From Papaver somniferum (taxonomy: Eukaryota; Streptophyta; Magnoliopsida; Ranunculales; Papaveraceae): 64,000 nt of DNA. The position numbers and the translations under genes were made by a program. Position 1 is the first letter of the stretch. Each line of letters begins with the position of its first letter. This document shows positions 23,108-33,250 of this stretch, piece by piece. Location: positions 68,964,256 to 69,028,255 of the forward strand of contig NC_039364.1 in the NCBI RefSeq assembly GCF_003573695.1. The letters run 5' to 3'. The notes under the pieces are model-generated. The model saw only the letters and a program-made list of their open reading frames with translations. It made no database searches and was not told the origin of the DNA.

Positions 23108-23654
23108 TGATGATCCTGTTTTCTTGAAATCTGATTATCTAGCTAATTCTAGTCGAATCGAAGACTATTACCAGCTCTGTTAATTAAATTAGAGCAAACC
23201 CATTTAGTTTCAGCGCTTTAGTCTCATTCAAACACCTCCAATTCTCAAACCCTAATTTTGTTCCTTGAAAACCAATTTACCCGCCAAATTTCATAAATTC
23301 AAAAGGTTGAAGATGATCTCCCCTTATCCAGTCCCGATGTCCCTTTAGCAATTTGGGGTATAAATAGCAATTCCTAGAATGCAAATAGCAATTTGTGGGG
23401 TACAAAGAGTAATTTTGGGCTATAAATAGTGAAAACTCCTGGATGCCTTTATCAACTCCTCCGGATGCCTTTAACACATTTCTGGGGGGTGCCCTTATCC
23501 AAAGTTGGGGTGCCTTTAGCACTTTTCTGGGACCAAATACTACTTTTCGAGCAACTTTGTCCATAAGAACTTATTTCCTTGAAAACACTTAAAACAAGTT
23601 TATTAGCAATAAAATGAGGCATAGCTAATCTAGTTATGAGGCATAGCTAATCTA
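23108..23654 (-). repeat. Right LTR of AthX (deleted)
   Basis: It starts TGATG and then jumps directly to ATCCTGTTTTCTTG, the equivalent of about 21138 in the left LTR, so most of the LTR is deleted. It ends with GAGGCATAGCTAATCTA, written twice, and lacks the terminal GCTCATCA. The Tat-2 pol sequence follows at once. Confidence 0.75.
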
Positions 23655-24240
23655 AGGGACTACGCAGATGTCTTTGCATGGTTAATGGAAGACATGCATA
23701 GAATTGACCTGAATTTGGTCTCCCACCGCCTTCGGCTCAAACCAGAATTACCACCATTCAAGCAGCGCATTCGCAAGGTAGCAGATATCTACCAAGAAGT
23801 GGTGGAAAAGGAATTACAAAAGCTACTAACCACAGGGTTCATACGAGAAGTCAAGTATCCAACGTGGATATCCAACATGGTGATTGTGCTCAAGAAAAAT
23901 GGAGGCGTACGCATTTGCATCGACTTTAGAAATCTCAACAAAGCGTTCCCCAAAGACAGCTACCCGCTGCCAAACATTGACCAACTAGTCAATGCAACTG
24001 AAGGTCACCATAGGCTATCCTTCATGGATGGATACTCAGGTTACAACCAAATCGCCCTTGCAGAAGAAGACCAGGAGCATACTGCGTTGTTTACCCCACG
24101 AGGCTTGTATTGTTATACAAGGATGCCTTTTGGACGAAAGAACGCGGGGGCAACATACCAGCGATTGGTAGACAAAATCTTTAAGCCATGGATAGGAAAA
24201 ATACTGGAGGTCTACGTGGACGATATGCTTGTCAAGAGCA
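23655..24240 (+). pseudogene. pol: Tat-2 reverse transcriptase fragment
   Basis: The reading frame RDYADVFAW continues into LRLKPELPPFKQRIRK, then RT motifs: VRICIDFRNLNKAFPKDSYP, FMDGYSGYNQIALAEEDQ, TRMPFGRKNAGATYQRLVDK and the catalytic YVDDMLVKS. The frame then breaks off at about 24240, where non-coding repeats begin. RNase H and integrase are missing. Joining across AthX gives a frame consistent with the end of the protease-side fragment at 18260. Confidence 0.82.
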
Positions 24241-24301
24241 CAAAACTATACGGAATAATATTGCAGAACTTCGCAATAATATCGCAGAATTTAGCAGAAC
24301 T

Positions 24302-24436
24302 ATTCAGATTTCGCAGGATTATTCAGAATTTCGCAGGATTATTCAGAATTTCGCAGAACTATTCAGAATTTCGCAGAACTATTCAGAATTTCGCAGGATT
24401 ATTCAGAATTTCGAAGGATTATTCAGAATTTCGCAG
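24302..24436. repeat. 20-bp minisatellite, seven copies
   Basis: Units of the type ATTCAGAATTTCGCAGGATT are head to tail, with GGATT or GAACT endings. The unit length is not a multiple of three, so the apparent peptide repeat across it is not a real coding sequence. TTCGCAG motifs continue outside the array on both sides. Confidence 0.85.
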
Positions 24437-24818
24437 AGTGTGTCCGAATTTTGCAGAATGTGAATATTTCGCAGAATATGATTCTTCCGAATGGTGTGAT
24501 TATATCGCTCAATTATTTCGCACAATTATAAGCAACTTGAAGAGATTATACTATTGCATGAGCACAAAACATGAGACAGAGGCAAAGATAAGAATGAAGA
24601 AACAATTCGCACATTCAACATTTTCTCAAGGATTCTACCCTCACAGATAAAGAACAGAGGCAACTATGGATTACCAAGAAAACATTTTACGTTCTTTATC
24701 TTCTCGGCAAGAATCACCAAAAATGGAGTAATAATTTCGCATGAATAGAGGCAATACTTATTATTCTCATTCAAGGACGGATACTTCTTATATTTCGAGG
24801 ATTGAATACTTCTTAATC

Positions 24819-24938
24819 AAAGATACTTCATGCTTCTTATACTTCATCAAGGATACTTCATACTTCTTATACTTTATCAAAGATACTTCATGCTTCTTAT
24901 ACTTCTTCAAAGATACTTCATACTTCGCATACTTCAAA
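24819..24938. repeat. 30-bp minisatellite, four copies
   Basis: Four head-to-tail units of AAAGATACTTCATGCTTCTT followed by ATACTTCATC, with a few substitutions. The unit is a multiple of three and reads as a ten-residue repeat, but there is no supporting start or domain. Confidence 0.85.
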
Positions 24939-25154
24939 AGATGATACTTCTTATTTACTTCGCAACATTCCGGAACTTCACAAAATAATAGATGCAAGTA
25001 CGTACTTTTCAAGTCCAGTATTCTTTCGCTCCTTCCTTCATCAACAAATATCAAAGACTACTCCAACAACACGTATCTCTCTCCAACAACTACAACAATG
25101 GATTTTTTCCTGAAGATCGCTCTTCAAGCAATATTCAAGAAAAAGGAGGCAAGA

Positions 25155-25714
25155 TGTAGGATCAGAATTTCGCGACAACGATACGCTCGCGAAATTCTTA
25201 ACAACGCATTATAAAAATGTCGCAGAGCACTTTGAGAAACGACACAATAGGTGATATTAGCTTAAACATAATAAATTTACGAAGATTAGAAGATCTGCGA
25301 AATTAACATTTGTAAGCTTGCGATATCATCGCAAGCCAGATCCGAAATTAGGGGAAATCTTAGTTGTATATGAGCTGTCATCCACTAGGTAGCATCCTAT
25401 ATAAAGAGAAAGGTAGGAGAGAGAAAAGTAACTGGTATTATTATTATCTTCTTATTCTTCCCCAAAAACCAGAGAGAGAGAGAGAGCTCCAAATACTCAT
25501 TAATGGAGTCTCAATGTAATTCATATGTAATTCAATGATCATAGTGAAACCTAACCCTGTGGATGTAGATCAAATTGATCGAACCACGTAAATCTTGTGT
25601 CTTATTTTCTATTTTCATTATTTTTATCTTTATTTTCATATCAAATAAGTTTAGATCTAGAAATTATAGTCATGATAATACAAGGGGTGTGTTGTTGGAT
25701 TTCCTGCAACTACA
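25155..25714 (+). repeat. 3' LTR of Tat-1 family (560 bp)
   Basis: It starts TGTAGGATCAGAATT after the purine tract AAAAGGAGGCAAGA (25141-25154) and ends TTTCCTGCAACTACA, like 3699-4176. TATA box TATATAAAG at 25398-25406. It serves as the right end of the Tat-2 region, although the 5' LTR at 14183-15088 belongs to another family. Confidence 0.78.
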
Positions 25715-26333
25715 GAAAGCATTAAAGAGTCCAACCTAGTATAAGTGCTTGTGACTGAACAGCTGGAAAACGAGATAGGCTCCATAAGCCACCAGCACTA
25801 TGCAGCAGTTGAATCTTGAAAGCGCCAGTTCTGACTTCCCATCGTGCCTCAGTATGTGTAAATAAGTACACCTTATTAGCCCTTATACGATAAAAACAAT
25901 GCACATAAAGATTTCACCAGTCTTTATCCTTTCAAAATATTATCCTCATGGATTTCACAAGGAAAATAAGAAATGGTTAGAGAGGCTACATGTAAATAAG
26001 TTACCTTGCCAAACATCATTGTTCTACAATGCAACTTTTTCTTACTGCTGATAATGTTACCTACATAAAGAAAATGTAAGAAATCACGACAAGCCAAGAT
26101 GGGATGAAAAAAATATAAGATTTTGCACATCCACAATTTAAAATAGGTCTCTATTAATTTATGGAATTTTCAAAAAGAGGTTGTGCAACAGATGTCAAAT
26201 CTTAAATTATTATGTGTTTGTGTTATATGGATATCATAAGATACAAAAAATATTCAAACGCTTGTGCAAGTCTTAATGAAACCAGACGCATGGACATAGT
26301 TATTTAGACTCAACATATGCACTCATTAGAAAT
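25715..26333. other. No gene seen
   Basis: This A+T-rich DNA lies outside the LTR elements. I find no supported coding or RNA gene. Confidence 0.4.
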
Positions 26334-26465
26334 CAACAAGTGTATAATTATGTGAACATTAACGGTCAACAAGTGTACAACTATGTGCACATTAACGATC
26401 AACAAGTGTATAATTATGTACACATTAAGAACCAACATGTGTACAAATATGTACACCTTAGTTAT
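26334..26465. repeat. 33-bp repeat, four copies, with internal dyads
   Basis: Units of the type CAACAAGTGTACAACTATGT followed by GCACATTAACGAT are head to tail. Within a unit TGTGTACA and TGTACACA face each other across 2-4 bp, so each unit is nearly palindromic. Related copies lie at 26941-27035. Confidence 0.8.
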
Positions 26466-26540
26466 TTACACAAGCATAATATTATGAGGTTATTTTTTTC
26501 ACATGTGCACCTATGCAAGCATAAGCTGAAGACACCATTT

Positions 26541-26618
26541 CACATGTGCACCAGTTTGTACACCCTAGTTTTTTATGCTCATTTTTCCACATGTGCACCA
26601 GTTTGTACACCCTAGTTT
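26541..26618. repeat. Two copies of a 31-bp CACATGTGCACCAG repeat
   Basis: CACATGTGCACCAGTTTGTA followed by CACCCTAGTTT occurs twice, 47 bp apart, with a partial copy just upstream (26504). It uses the same GTACAC and TGTGCAC words as the 33-bp units nearby. Confidence 0.7.
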
Positions 26619-26940
26619 AAGAATCCAACATAACATACAAAACACAAGTGATTATAAGAGGTGCATATAAAAGTTTACATCACAGTTAAGGGCAAAAAGA
26701 AACCAATATAATTACAGTTATATGGACTTGGTGAGAGGCAAATGGTGAGCTGCAATGGTAATCGTGATCCAATTTTTCCCTTTACCCTAAAGAAACCGAT
26801 ATTATCATCAGTATAAGTTTGTTCGATAAAAAGGTTCCATTCTGAAATAAAATAGAAGAAAAGATACTTAATAGAATTTGTTTTAATTAATACATACCCT
26901 AACTAAAGAAGCTAAATTAAATTGGAATCATATTAATAAT

Positions 26941-27035
26941 CAACATGTGTACAGTTATGTACATATTAACGATCAACACGTGTACATTTTTGTACACATT
27001 ATTAATTAACATGTGTACAATTATGTACACATGAA
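26941..27035. repeat. Second cluster of 33-bp dyad repeats
   Basis: Three units such as CAACATGTGTACAGTTATGT, ending ACATATTAACGAT. They are the same family as 26334-26465 and lie about 340 bp downstream of the small gene's stop codon. Confidence 0.75.
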
Positions 27036-27374
27036 CTAAAAGGGCATGGAAGTTATATTGAATCGTTATGCTATAACTAAAATTGTGAAATTAATGTATG
27101 TTGGTTTACATAGTCTCCCAATGGGATAAAATCTTGCTAAAGGAAGGGTAACTAAAACAAGTGCCATGAGCCTGTCAGTTAATATTTTCCTATAATAATG
27201 ATAACGCAGACTACAATAAAAAGGAAGAAGAAAGACGATGTCGGTAATAGAGCAAAATATGACAAACTTTATTTCATAATCCGAAATGAAAACGTGGAAC
27301 AAAGGGGGATGTGCACCTTATCATTATTAATTTTGTATAACCACTTTATAAACATTACGAACACTAGATATTAG

Positions 27375-29032
27375 TTAGCTACTACACGACATAAGAACTG
27401 ACCGGTTTTTCAAATTAGTTTGACGAGGGATATTGCTTGTTGCGGACAACCACTTTGCTCTCGTTGCCAAATAATCTTCCATGTGTTTCTTGTATATGAG
27501 AATCTCCTCTATGCATTTAATAACCTACAAAAGTGCAGCAAAAGCTTTATTACGGAGACACCGAAGGAGGGAAGTAGGGAGACAGAGATAGAGTGAGAGC
27601 ACCTGATTCGCATCCATTTCCGTATCCAGGCATTTCAAGGCCATAACAATCAAATCCAACGTCACCTGGCGTTCCCTGCTCAGGTCCCTATGTTTATAGA
27701 TAACTTAGCTGCAACAAGCATGAGACTATTGTAGATGTGATCTTTTTAGCAAAGCAATTTAAGATGATATGTAGACGCTTTACATTTTAATATATCAATC
27801 TCTAGTAACACGATGACACCTAAAAGCAAAAACATGATCCACAAACCAAATCAATAAAAGTAAAAATCAAAACCCATACCGAATCAATGGTCAGAGACAC
27901 TAAAAGAGACCATTATTGAAACACAAACACAGATAGTTCAAGAAGAATTCCTCAACCTCGAATCAATTGAACACAAAGGAAAGACATATATATAAACACA
28001 ATTGGCAGAGATGAGGTTGTAGTGTTTTTCTAACCCATGTCATCTGTCCTTCCCTGCATCAATTCAACATTCCACATTCATAAACAAAACCAAAACCAAT
28101 CGTAATCCATTCTCTAACCAACTCAAGCTCTTCAACCACCTTCTAATTCCTTTGTTCAAAGCGGAACCACAGTACAATAATATAATGACAATATTCCACT
28201 TAGCTGTAATATATCAATAAGCAAAACTATGAATTAATGTGCACTCCCGTAGGTCCATTAAGTCCACTGATTAGTCAACCCCACTAGCATTCCATGACAA
28301 TTCCCCTTCATATCCCATGTACTCTATGGTATGAAAGCTTAGTATACAATTCAAGCTATTTCCACTCCCGTTTCTAGTGATCTTAATTACCTAACCTAGA
28401 TTTATAGCATATGCAAATTCCATCATGCCCATTAATTATCCAATTAAGCACTTATCCACTCATATATAATTCTTTCTGTTAGCCAAAAATTAGTCATCCA
28501 AGCAACAGTGCCAGGTCTGACGCCAATTTGTGGACAATGTAACGTAAAGATGATAACTAATTCCATTTCCCACTTCATAAAATTAAGAATAATTGCCTAA
28601 TTATCAATGTATTCCATCTTAGAAATTATATACAAAATTTTATCTCTGCAAATTATTACGTCAATGATCAGTGATCAATCTATCTCTAACAACAAAATAT
28701 TAAATAACCACTTATTGAATCAAAAAAACATTACAGTTTGGTAAAATTCAAACAAAACAAAAAAAAATAAGTGATGAAATATTTAAGAATATTAAACCTA
28801 TTTAACAAGAGAATCGGCAATTTGGAAATATTTACAAAATGTAGAAGAATGGAGAAAGAAAGATGGAATTGGTTAGATCATTATCTTTAGTTCCCGGAAT
28901 CATCGAACAACAGCTCAAAGAATCAAACTAAACCCTAAGATTTTCAGGAAAAAAATGGAAAAATAGGATTTGGAATTACCTGAGATCTGGTATATTTTGT
29001 GGAGATATTTGATGATCTGACTTAGATCTCAT
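27375..29032 (-). CDS. Small three-exon gene, 95-residue protein of unknown function
   Basis: Exons on the minus strand are 28980-29032, 27603-27687 and 27375-27524. Donors are CAG|GTAATT and CAG|GTGCTC; acceptors are CATAG|G and TGTAG|G. The joined frame is open from ATG (29030-29032) to TAA (27375-27377) with no defect. Exon lengths are 53, 85 and 150 bp. The protein begins MRSKSDHQISPQN; residues about 18-70 look helical and charged, with LSRERQVTLDLIVMALK, VIKCIEEILIYKK and DYLATRAKWL. No signal peptide or membrane segment. It has none of the features of the surrounding retroelements, so I infer a host gene, or a well preserved copy of one. I do not recognise the family. A further exon in the 1.3 kb first intron cannot be excluded. 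Confidence 0.65.
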
Positions 29033-29369
29033 ATACAAACTAAAATTGTTAAAAAGCTCCAGATAATCGAGCCGAAACACGAAGAATAACTAAACCTAAA
29101 TCATTTTCGCTGCAGAGCTTTGTTGTCACAGAACGATGAAGAAATGAATTAGATGCGTAACTATATTCCTGGTTTCTACATGAAGGTCAGTTTTGTCATA
29201 GAAAAAATAAATTTTGGACTAAATCGTTCAAATACGGACCAACTCGTTTGAGATTTGGTAAATTTGGATTAGAGAGTACCAGGCTTGAGAGGAGTGGACT
29301 AGAGTGTCCAAAGCCCATTAAAAATGGGACTAAATGTTAATTTCTACAATAATCTCTCAATTTTAGGTT
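29033..29369 (-). other. Upstream region of the small gene
   Basis: This holds the probable 5' leader and promoter of the minus-strand gene. No clear TATA box. I see no other gene. Confidence 0.35.
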
Positions 29370-29699
29370 AGGTTATAAATTGGGGCAAGATTTAACACCC
29401 GGTCACCTTGATATGGGCTAGATGGTAGCCCCTTAACCTCAGTTGGCCTATCTTTAGTCTTTCTATAGGAATTTCAGTTAGGCGACCCCTAACCTTTGCT
29501 CGACTGCCATTAGTACTTGCTTGTGCAATCACCATTTTGCCATTTTTGCTCAATTTAAGATGATTTCTTTCAGTTTTCCTTCGGATGACTCCAGAGTACC
29601 TATAAACTCAAAACATGCGTAAAATACATAATTTACAAGAAAAAGCGCAAAAAAAGCATAAACAATAGATAATAAATAGGGCGTATTCTACATCTATCA
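29370..29699 (-). repeat. Ath-7 3' LTR fragment
   Basis: It ends TTCTACATCTATCA at 29699, joined to a polypurine tract exactly as in AthX. Only about 330 bp resemble LTR sequence; the left border is approximate and no TG start is visible, so the LTR is probably truncated. Confidence 0.55.
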
Positions 29700-29716
29700 A
29701 ATTCCCCCACACTTAG
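29700..29716 (-). other. Ath-7 polypurine tract
   Basis: The minus strand reads TCTAAGTGTGGGGGAATT, as in AthX. It defines Ath-7 as a minus-strand element whose internal region lies to the right. Confidence 0.72.
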
Positions 29717-30123
29717 ACTTTGCTAATCCTCGAGCAAATAAAACTAAAACATACAACTTCAAAGATTTCCAACGCCGCAAGCATCCAAAGAGCTAGGAGG
29801 ACATAAAGATTCTCAATCTAGTGTCAAGAAATCAGATATACAAGAGAAAATTCAAATGTAAAGTGTGATTAATAAAAGAAAGTGTGACCGGTCAACCTAT
29901 GCCAAAATGAAAGAATTCAGGTTTGAAAGCGACCAATAAGCATTTCTCCTTGAGTTCCGCCTAACCAAAAAGGGTTTTATGAAATTGCACTCAAAAGACG
30001 CACTTTTATGGTTCTCACATGTGTGCAGGTACGACCGCAACACGTTGAATGGTAGGAAGGAAACCTTCCGAATAATTTCTGGAAACCCCACAAAACCGTG
30101 GGAAGTAAAAATATTTTTATGAT
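29717..30123 (-). other. Ath-7 internal region, left part
   Basis: This is a non-coding part of Ath-7 between its polypurine tract and the insertion point of Tat-A. I see no gene. Confidence 0.5.
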
Positions 30124-30128
30124 GATCT
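30124..30128. repeat. Target duplication GATCT of Tat-A (left copy)
   Basis: GATCT precedes the LTR start TGTAGATGGGG. The same five bases follow the other end of Tat-A at 60057-60061, 29.9 kb away. This is direct evidence for a single insertion of the whole nested block into Ath-7. Confidence 0.9.
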
Positions 30129-31824
30129 TGTAGATGGGGAAAAACGATTTGCTGGTTTTTAAGAAATTGAGGAGACGACCGTACGGAGGAGACTCCTCGA
30201 ACCGAGCGAAATGTTAAACCTCACGCAGATGCACCGCTGCAAAGGGGGTGCTTTAGATTCGAGAGATCAATTTGTAGTACTCCGGCCTAAATCAAGACAA
30301 TGACCGTTCCAGAGTAAATTCGGTCACAAGAGAGGATGGGTTGATCTGTAGGAGGGAAGCTGAGAAATGTGTGGAATCAATGGTAATCCAAGATTGTGGG
30401 TGTGTGAATTCTGAATACGATAAGCTTTGAGTTATTGAAATTGCTCAATTGAGAGTAGTTTCTCAATTGATGAGTTGATGATCTCGTGTTGTCGATGAGA
30501 CGTGAGATTGATGATACTGATGATGTCGATCATTCAATCATGATTCAGAGACTTATTTATATTGCTGGAATTTTAGACACCATGATTCCATGAAGTGTAA
30601 CAGTTGATGGAATCAAGGAGTGGGGAAGTGGAGATCGTGTTTGAAACCAGTTGCTCAACGTGTGGAGACTTGGTCGATTTTCCACCCACTACCTCGTGAA
30701 TTCCTTCAACTGATTGCACGAATTTCTCACATTCCATCGTGTGTTTGAACACACGTGTGTAGACCGCCAGACCAAAACCCTAAGTGATATCCCCCCAAGT
30801 GACATGATTGACGTCTCGTGGTTTGATAGTCAATTTATGACTTCGTGGTTTGATGGGACGATGAGTCCATGTAGTCGTTGAGTTCAACATGATGTTCTGA
30901 AACTCATGAATTGAACATGTCATGAGACAGAGGTATAGTTCTTACGATGAAGTGATCAAGTATTGCTAATTCGATGGATCGTTGAATATTGATTGTTGAA
31001 CCAATATTGAGCAAATATTCCTCATCTGAGCAAGTGCTGCTCATGTGATGAATTGTTGAATATTTGATCGTCTGAGCATGTGTTTCTAATCTGATGGATT
31101 ATTGGAAGCGTACCAAAAATATTAATTAGAATACTGGTCGTTTAACCGAGCATAATTAATAAGATTAATGACCATGAGGTCGTCGTAAAATTATTAAGGT
31201 TAGAATCTGGAATGATGATCCTTGGATTCAGAAACCCTAATTTGATCAATTGATGATCAATTCATGGTTCTTCAGAATTTCAACCATGGGACGAAGGAGG
31301 GAGCGACTACATGGGACCGTGGATCAACCATGTAGTGTATATATGCTCAGGTTAGCAAATACGAAGAACTCCTGAAGAGTTGACGATTGGTTGGTGAAAT
31401 AATGATCAAATGCTGGTTTAATCATTTATTCGAAAATGCTCGTCTGAGCCTTAGGTGAGAAAACCTAATTTATTATGACGAGGCGAGGGACCGACCTTGG
31501 AGTCATAAAACCGTCCCTGGGTTGTCACGTGACCGCCTGACGATCACTTCATGAAAATCCAAAGTGTTTGGAAGAGTTTTGGACCTAATACGAGCAATTG
31601 TGCAAATCAGGTCAAAACTGTGAAAATTGATGGGACCGGTTTCCGTGAGCCAAAGAGCCAATCTTGGTCGGTCAAGATAGCGCGCTCGTGTCCCCAAGGC
31701 GTCCGCGTCTCAGTCCTGAGAATTTTGATATTTTCTGGCGTGCAATTGAGCATCCATTCGAGAAAATATGCCAAAATTAGGGTTTCGACGAAACTGAGGA
31801 AAAACACCATGAGATGATGAAAAA

Positions 31825-32690
31825 TAATTATAAAATAAGGAATGAGGAGGCGTGGGACTGCCGTGGTCAAGTCATGGTCGGCCGGTCGTGACCACGGTCC
31901 CGTGGTTCCTTTTCCTTAATTTTATAATATTTTGATGATTTTATGAAAAATTCATGAATTTTGAGAAATTTGATGAATTTAGGGAGTTTCCATGAATTGA
32001 AGGAGTTTTCATGAGTTCAGGGAAGAAAAAAATATTAAAATAATAAAAACAAGGGAGCGTGGGACCGTGGGAGGCATGTCCGGCCGGCTTGGTCCCGGTT
32101 CCACGAGTTTCCCTAATTTTTGTGTATTTTTTATGTATTTTTGATGAATTGAGGGAATTTTTCCTAATTTGAGAGAAATACCATGAAATCAAGGAATTTG
32201 ATGAATTCAAGGAAAACTAATAATAAAACAAAGGGGCGTGTGGGACCGACTAGGGAATGGCCGTCCGTCCAAGGCCCAGTCCCACAAGTTTTCATAATTT
32301 ATTTTATTTTATTATTATTTGATGATTTGTGCAAAAATACCATGAAATCAAGGAGTTTTTTCATGAAATTAGAGAAATAATAATAATAATAATAAAATAA
32401 TAAGGAACCATGGGGTGTGGGGCCGGTTGGCCAATGGTTACGCCCCACACTCCTTTTCTTAATTTTATATTATTTTTTATGGATTTATGGAAGTACCATG
32501 AAACCGAGGAGTTTCCTCGAGACGAAGGAAATTTGATAAAATGAGAGAATTTTCATCAAATCATGAAAAATAATAAAAATGCATTAAAAATATAAAACTG
32601 GCGTTGGATTGACCATGACACGGTCAGTTGGTCGTGTGTCCGTGCTCCCAACACCCTGGTCAATATTTTTAATTATTTATTATTTTCTTC
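31825..32690. repeat. Array of five large dyads with GC-rich cores in the LTR
   Basis: Dyads lie at about 31825-31930, 32031-32130, 32211-32320, 32377-32475 and 32569-32685. Each has an A+T outer arm (for example ATTATAAAAT and ATTTTATAAT), then a purine/pyrimidine step, then a GTGGGACCG...CGGTCCCAC core with GGCCGG at the centre. The units differ clearly from each other but the two arms of a unit still match. Spacers repeat CCATGAAATCAAGGA-like words. The same array is at 58150-58990, 54775-55640 and, shortened, 43755-44410. Confidence 0.75.
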
Positions 32691-32837
32691 TCTATTTTGC
32701 ATAGGTTCATCGTTTCGTTGTATTTTTGAAATACTCGTTCATGCGGTGACTGTTAGTGTATCGTCGTTGGATACACCTTCACCATTGGAATCGGGGATTA
32801 CTTAGAGGTAGCTCAGACGCCCGGTTGTTGATTATTT

Positions 32838-33250
32838 ATTACTAATTGTGGAATCCAGTGGAGATTAATTCACAAAACTGAGTAATAAAATGTTTATTAT
32901 TAATTCATAGGACCAGCTGAGGATTCGACTATGAATTCAGAATAATAAAGTGAGCATTACCATTCCATGGGATCGTAGATTCGACTATAGAATCGGAGTA
33001 ATTAAGAATTATCTATTACCATTTATGAGACCAATTGTGGATTCGATCATGAAATCGGAGTAATGAGATAATATAGTTATTGTTATTCTATGAGATCAAG
33101 TCGTGGATTCGATCATAGAATCAGAAAAATTGTTATTGCCATTCCAGGGGACCAGTCGTGGATTCAACCATGGAATAGGAGCAATTGTTATTTCCATTCC
33201 ATGGGACCAGTCGTGGATTCGACCATGGAATAGGATCAATAATAGATTAT
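32838..33250. repeat. Array of seven hairpin units with a GGATTCGA core
   Basis: Units of about 60 bp share a core of the type GGACCAGTCGTGGATTCGA, flanked by inverted arms that change from unit to unit: AATTCATAG/CTATGAATT, ATTCTATGA/TCATAGAAT, ATTCCATGG/CCATGGAAT. Outer arms also pair (TTTATTATT/AATAATAAA, ATTAC/GTAAT, TTATTGC/GCAATAA), with a CAG or CGG bulge. The same array is at 59200-59610, 43253-43600 and 54263-54612. Confidence 0.8.

Larger units (their letters stand above)
18261..23654 (-). mobile_element. AthX: non-autonomous Athila-like element
   Basis: Left LTR 18261-21671 (with a nested solo LTR), polypurine tract, a 1.4 kb internal region with a single small coding region and no pol, primer site, and a truncated right LTR 23108-23654. 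The orientation is minus. It is inserted in the Tat-2 pol frame. Five bases before it (ACAAG, 18256-18260) could be the target duplication; its partner is lost with the right LTR end, although AAG remains at the junction. Confidence 0.72.

Noticed and set aside
24260..24650. A repetitive peptide (FAGLFRISQNYSEF...) apparently continuing the Tat-2 RT
   Set aside because: It is the translation of a 20-bp tandem repeat, which rotates through all three frames; it starts exactly where RT homology ends.
31607..31870. An 87-88 codon reading frame (SFVETLILAYFLEWML...) open in the LTR copies at 31607, 55590 and 57937
   Set aside because: The copies are open because the LTRs are nearly identical, and the opposite strand is open too. 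No start context or domain; the frame covers a dyad unit. Treated as LTR sequence, not a gene.
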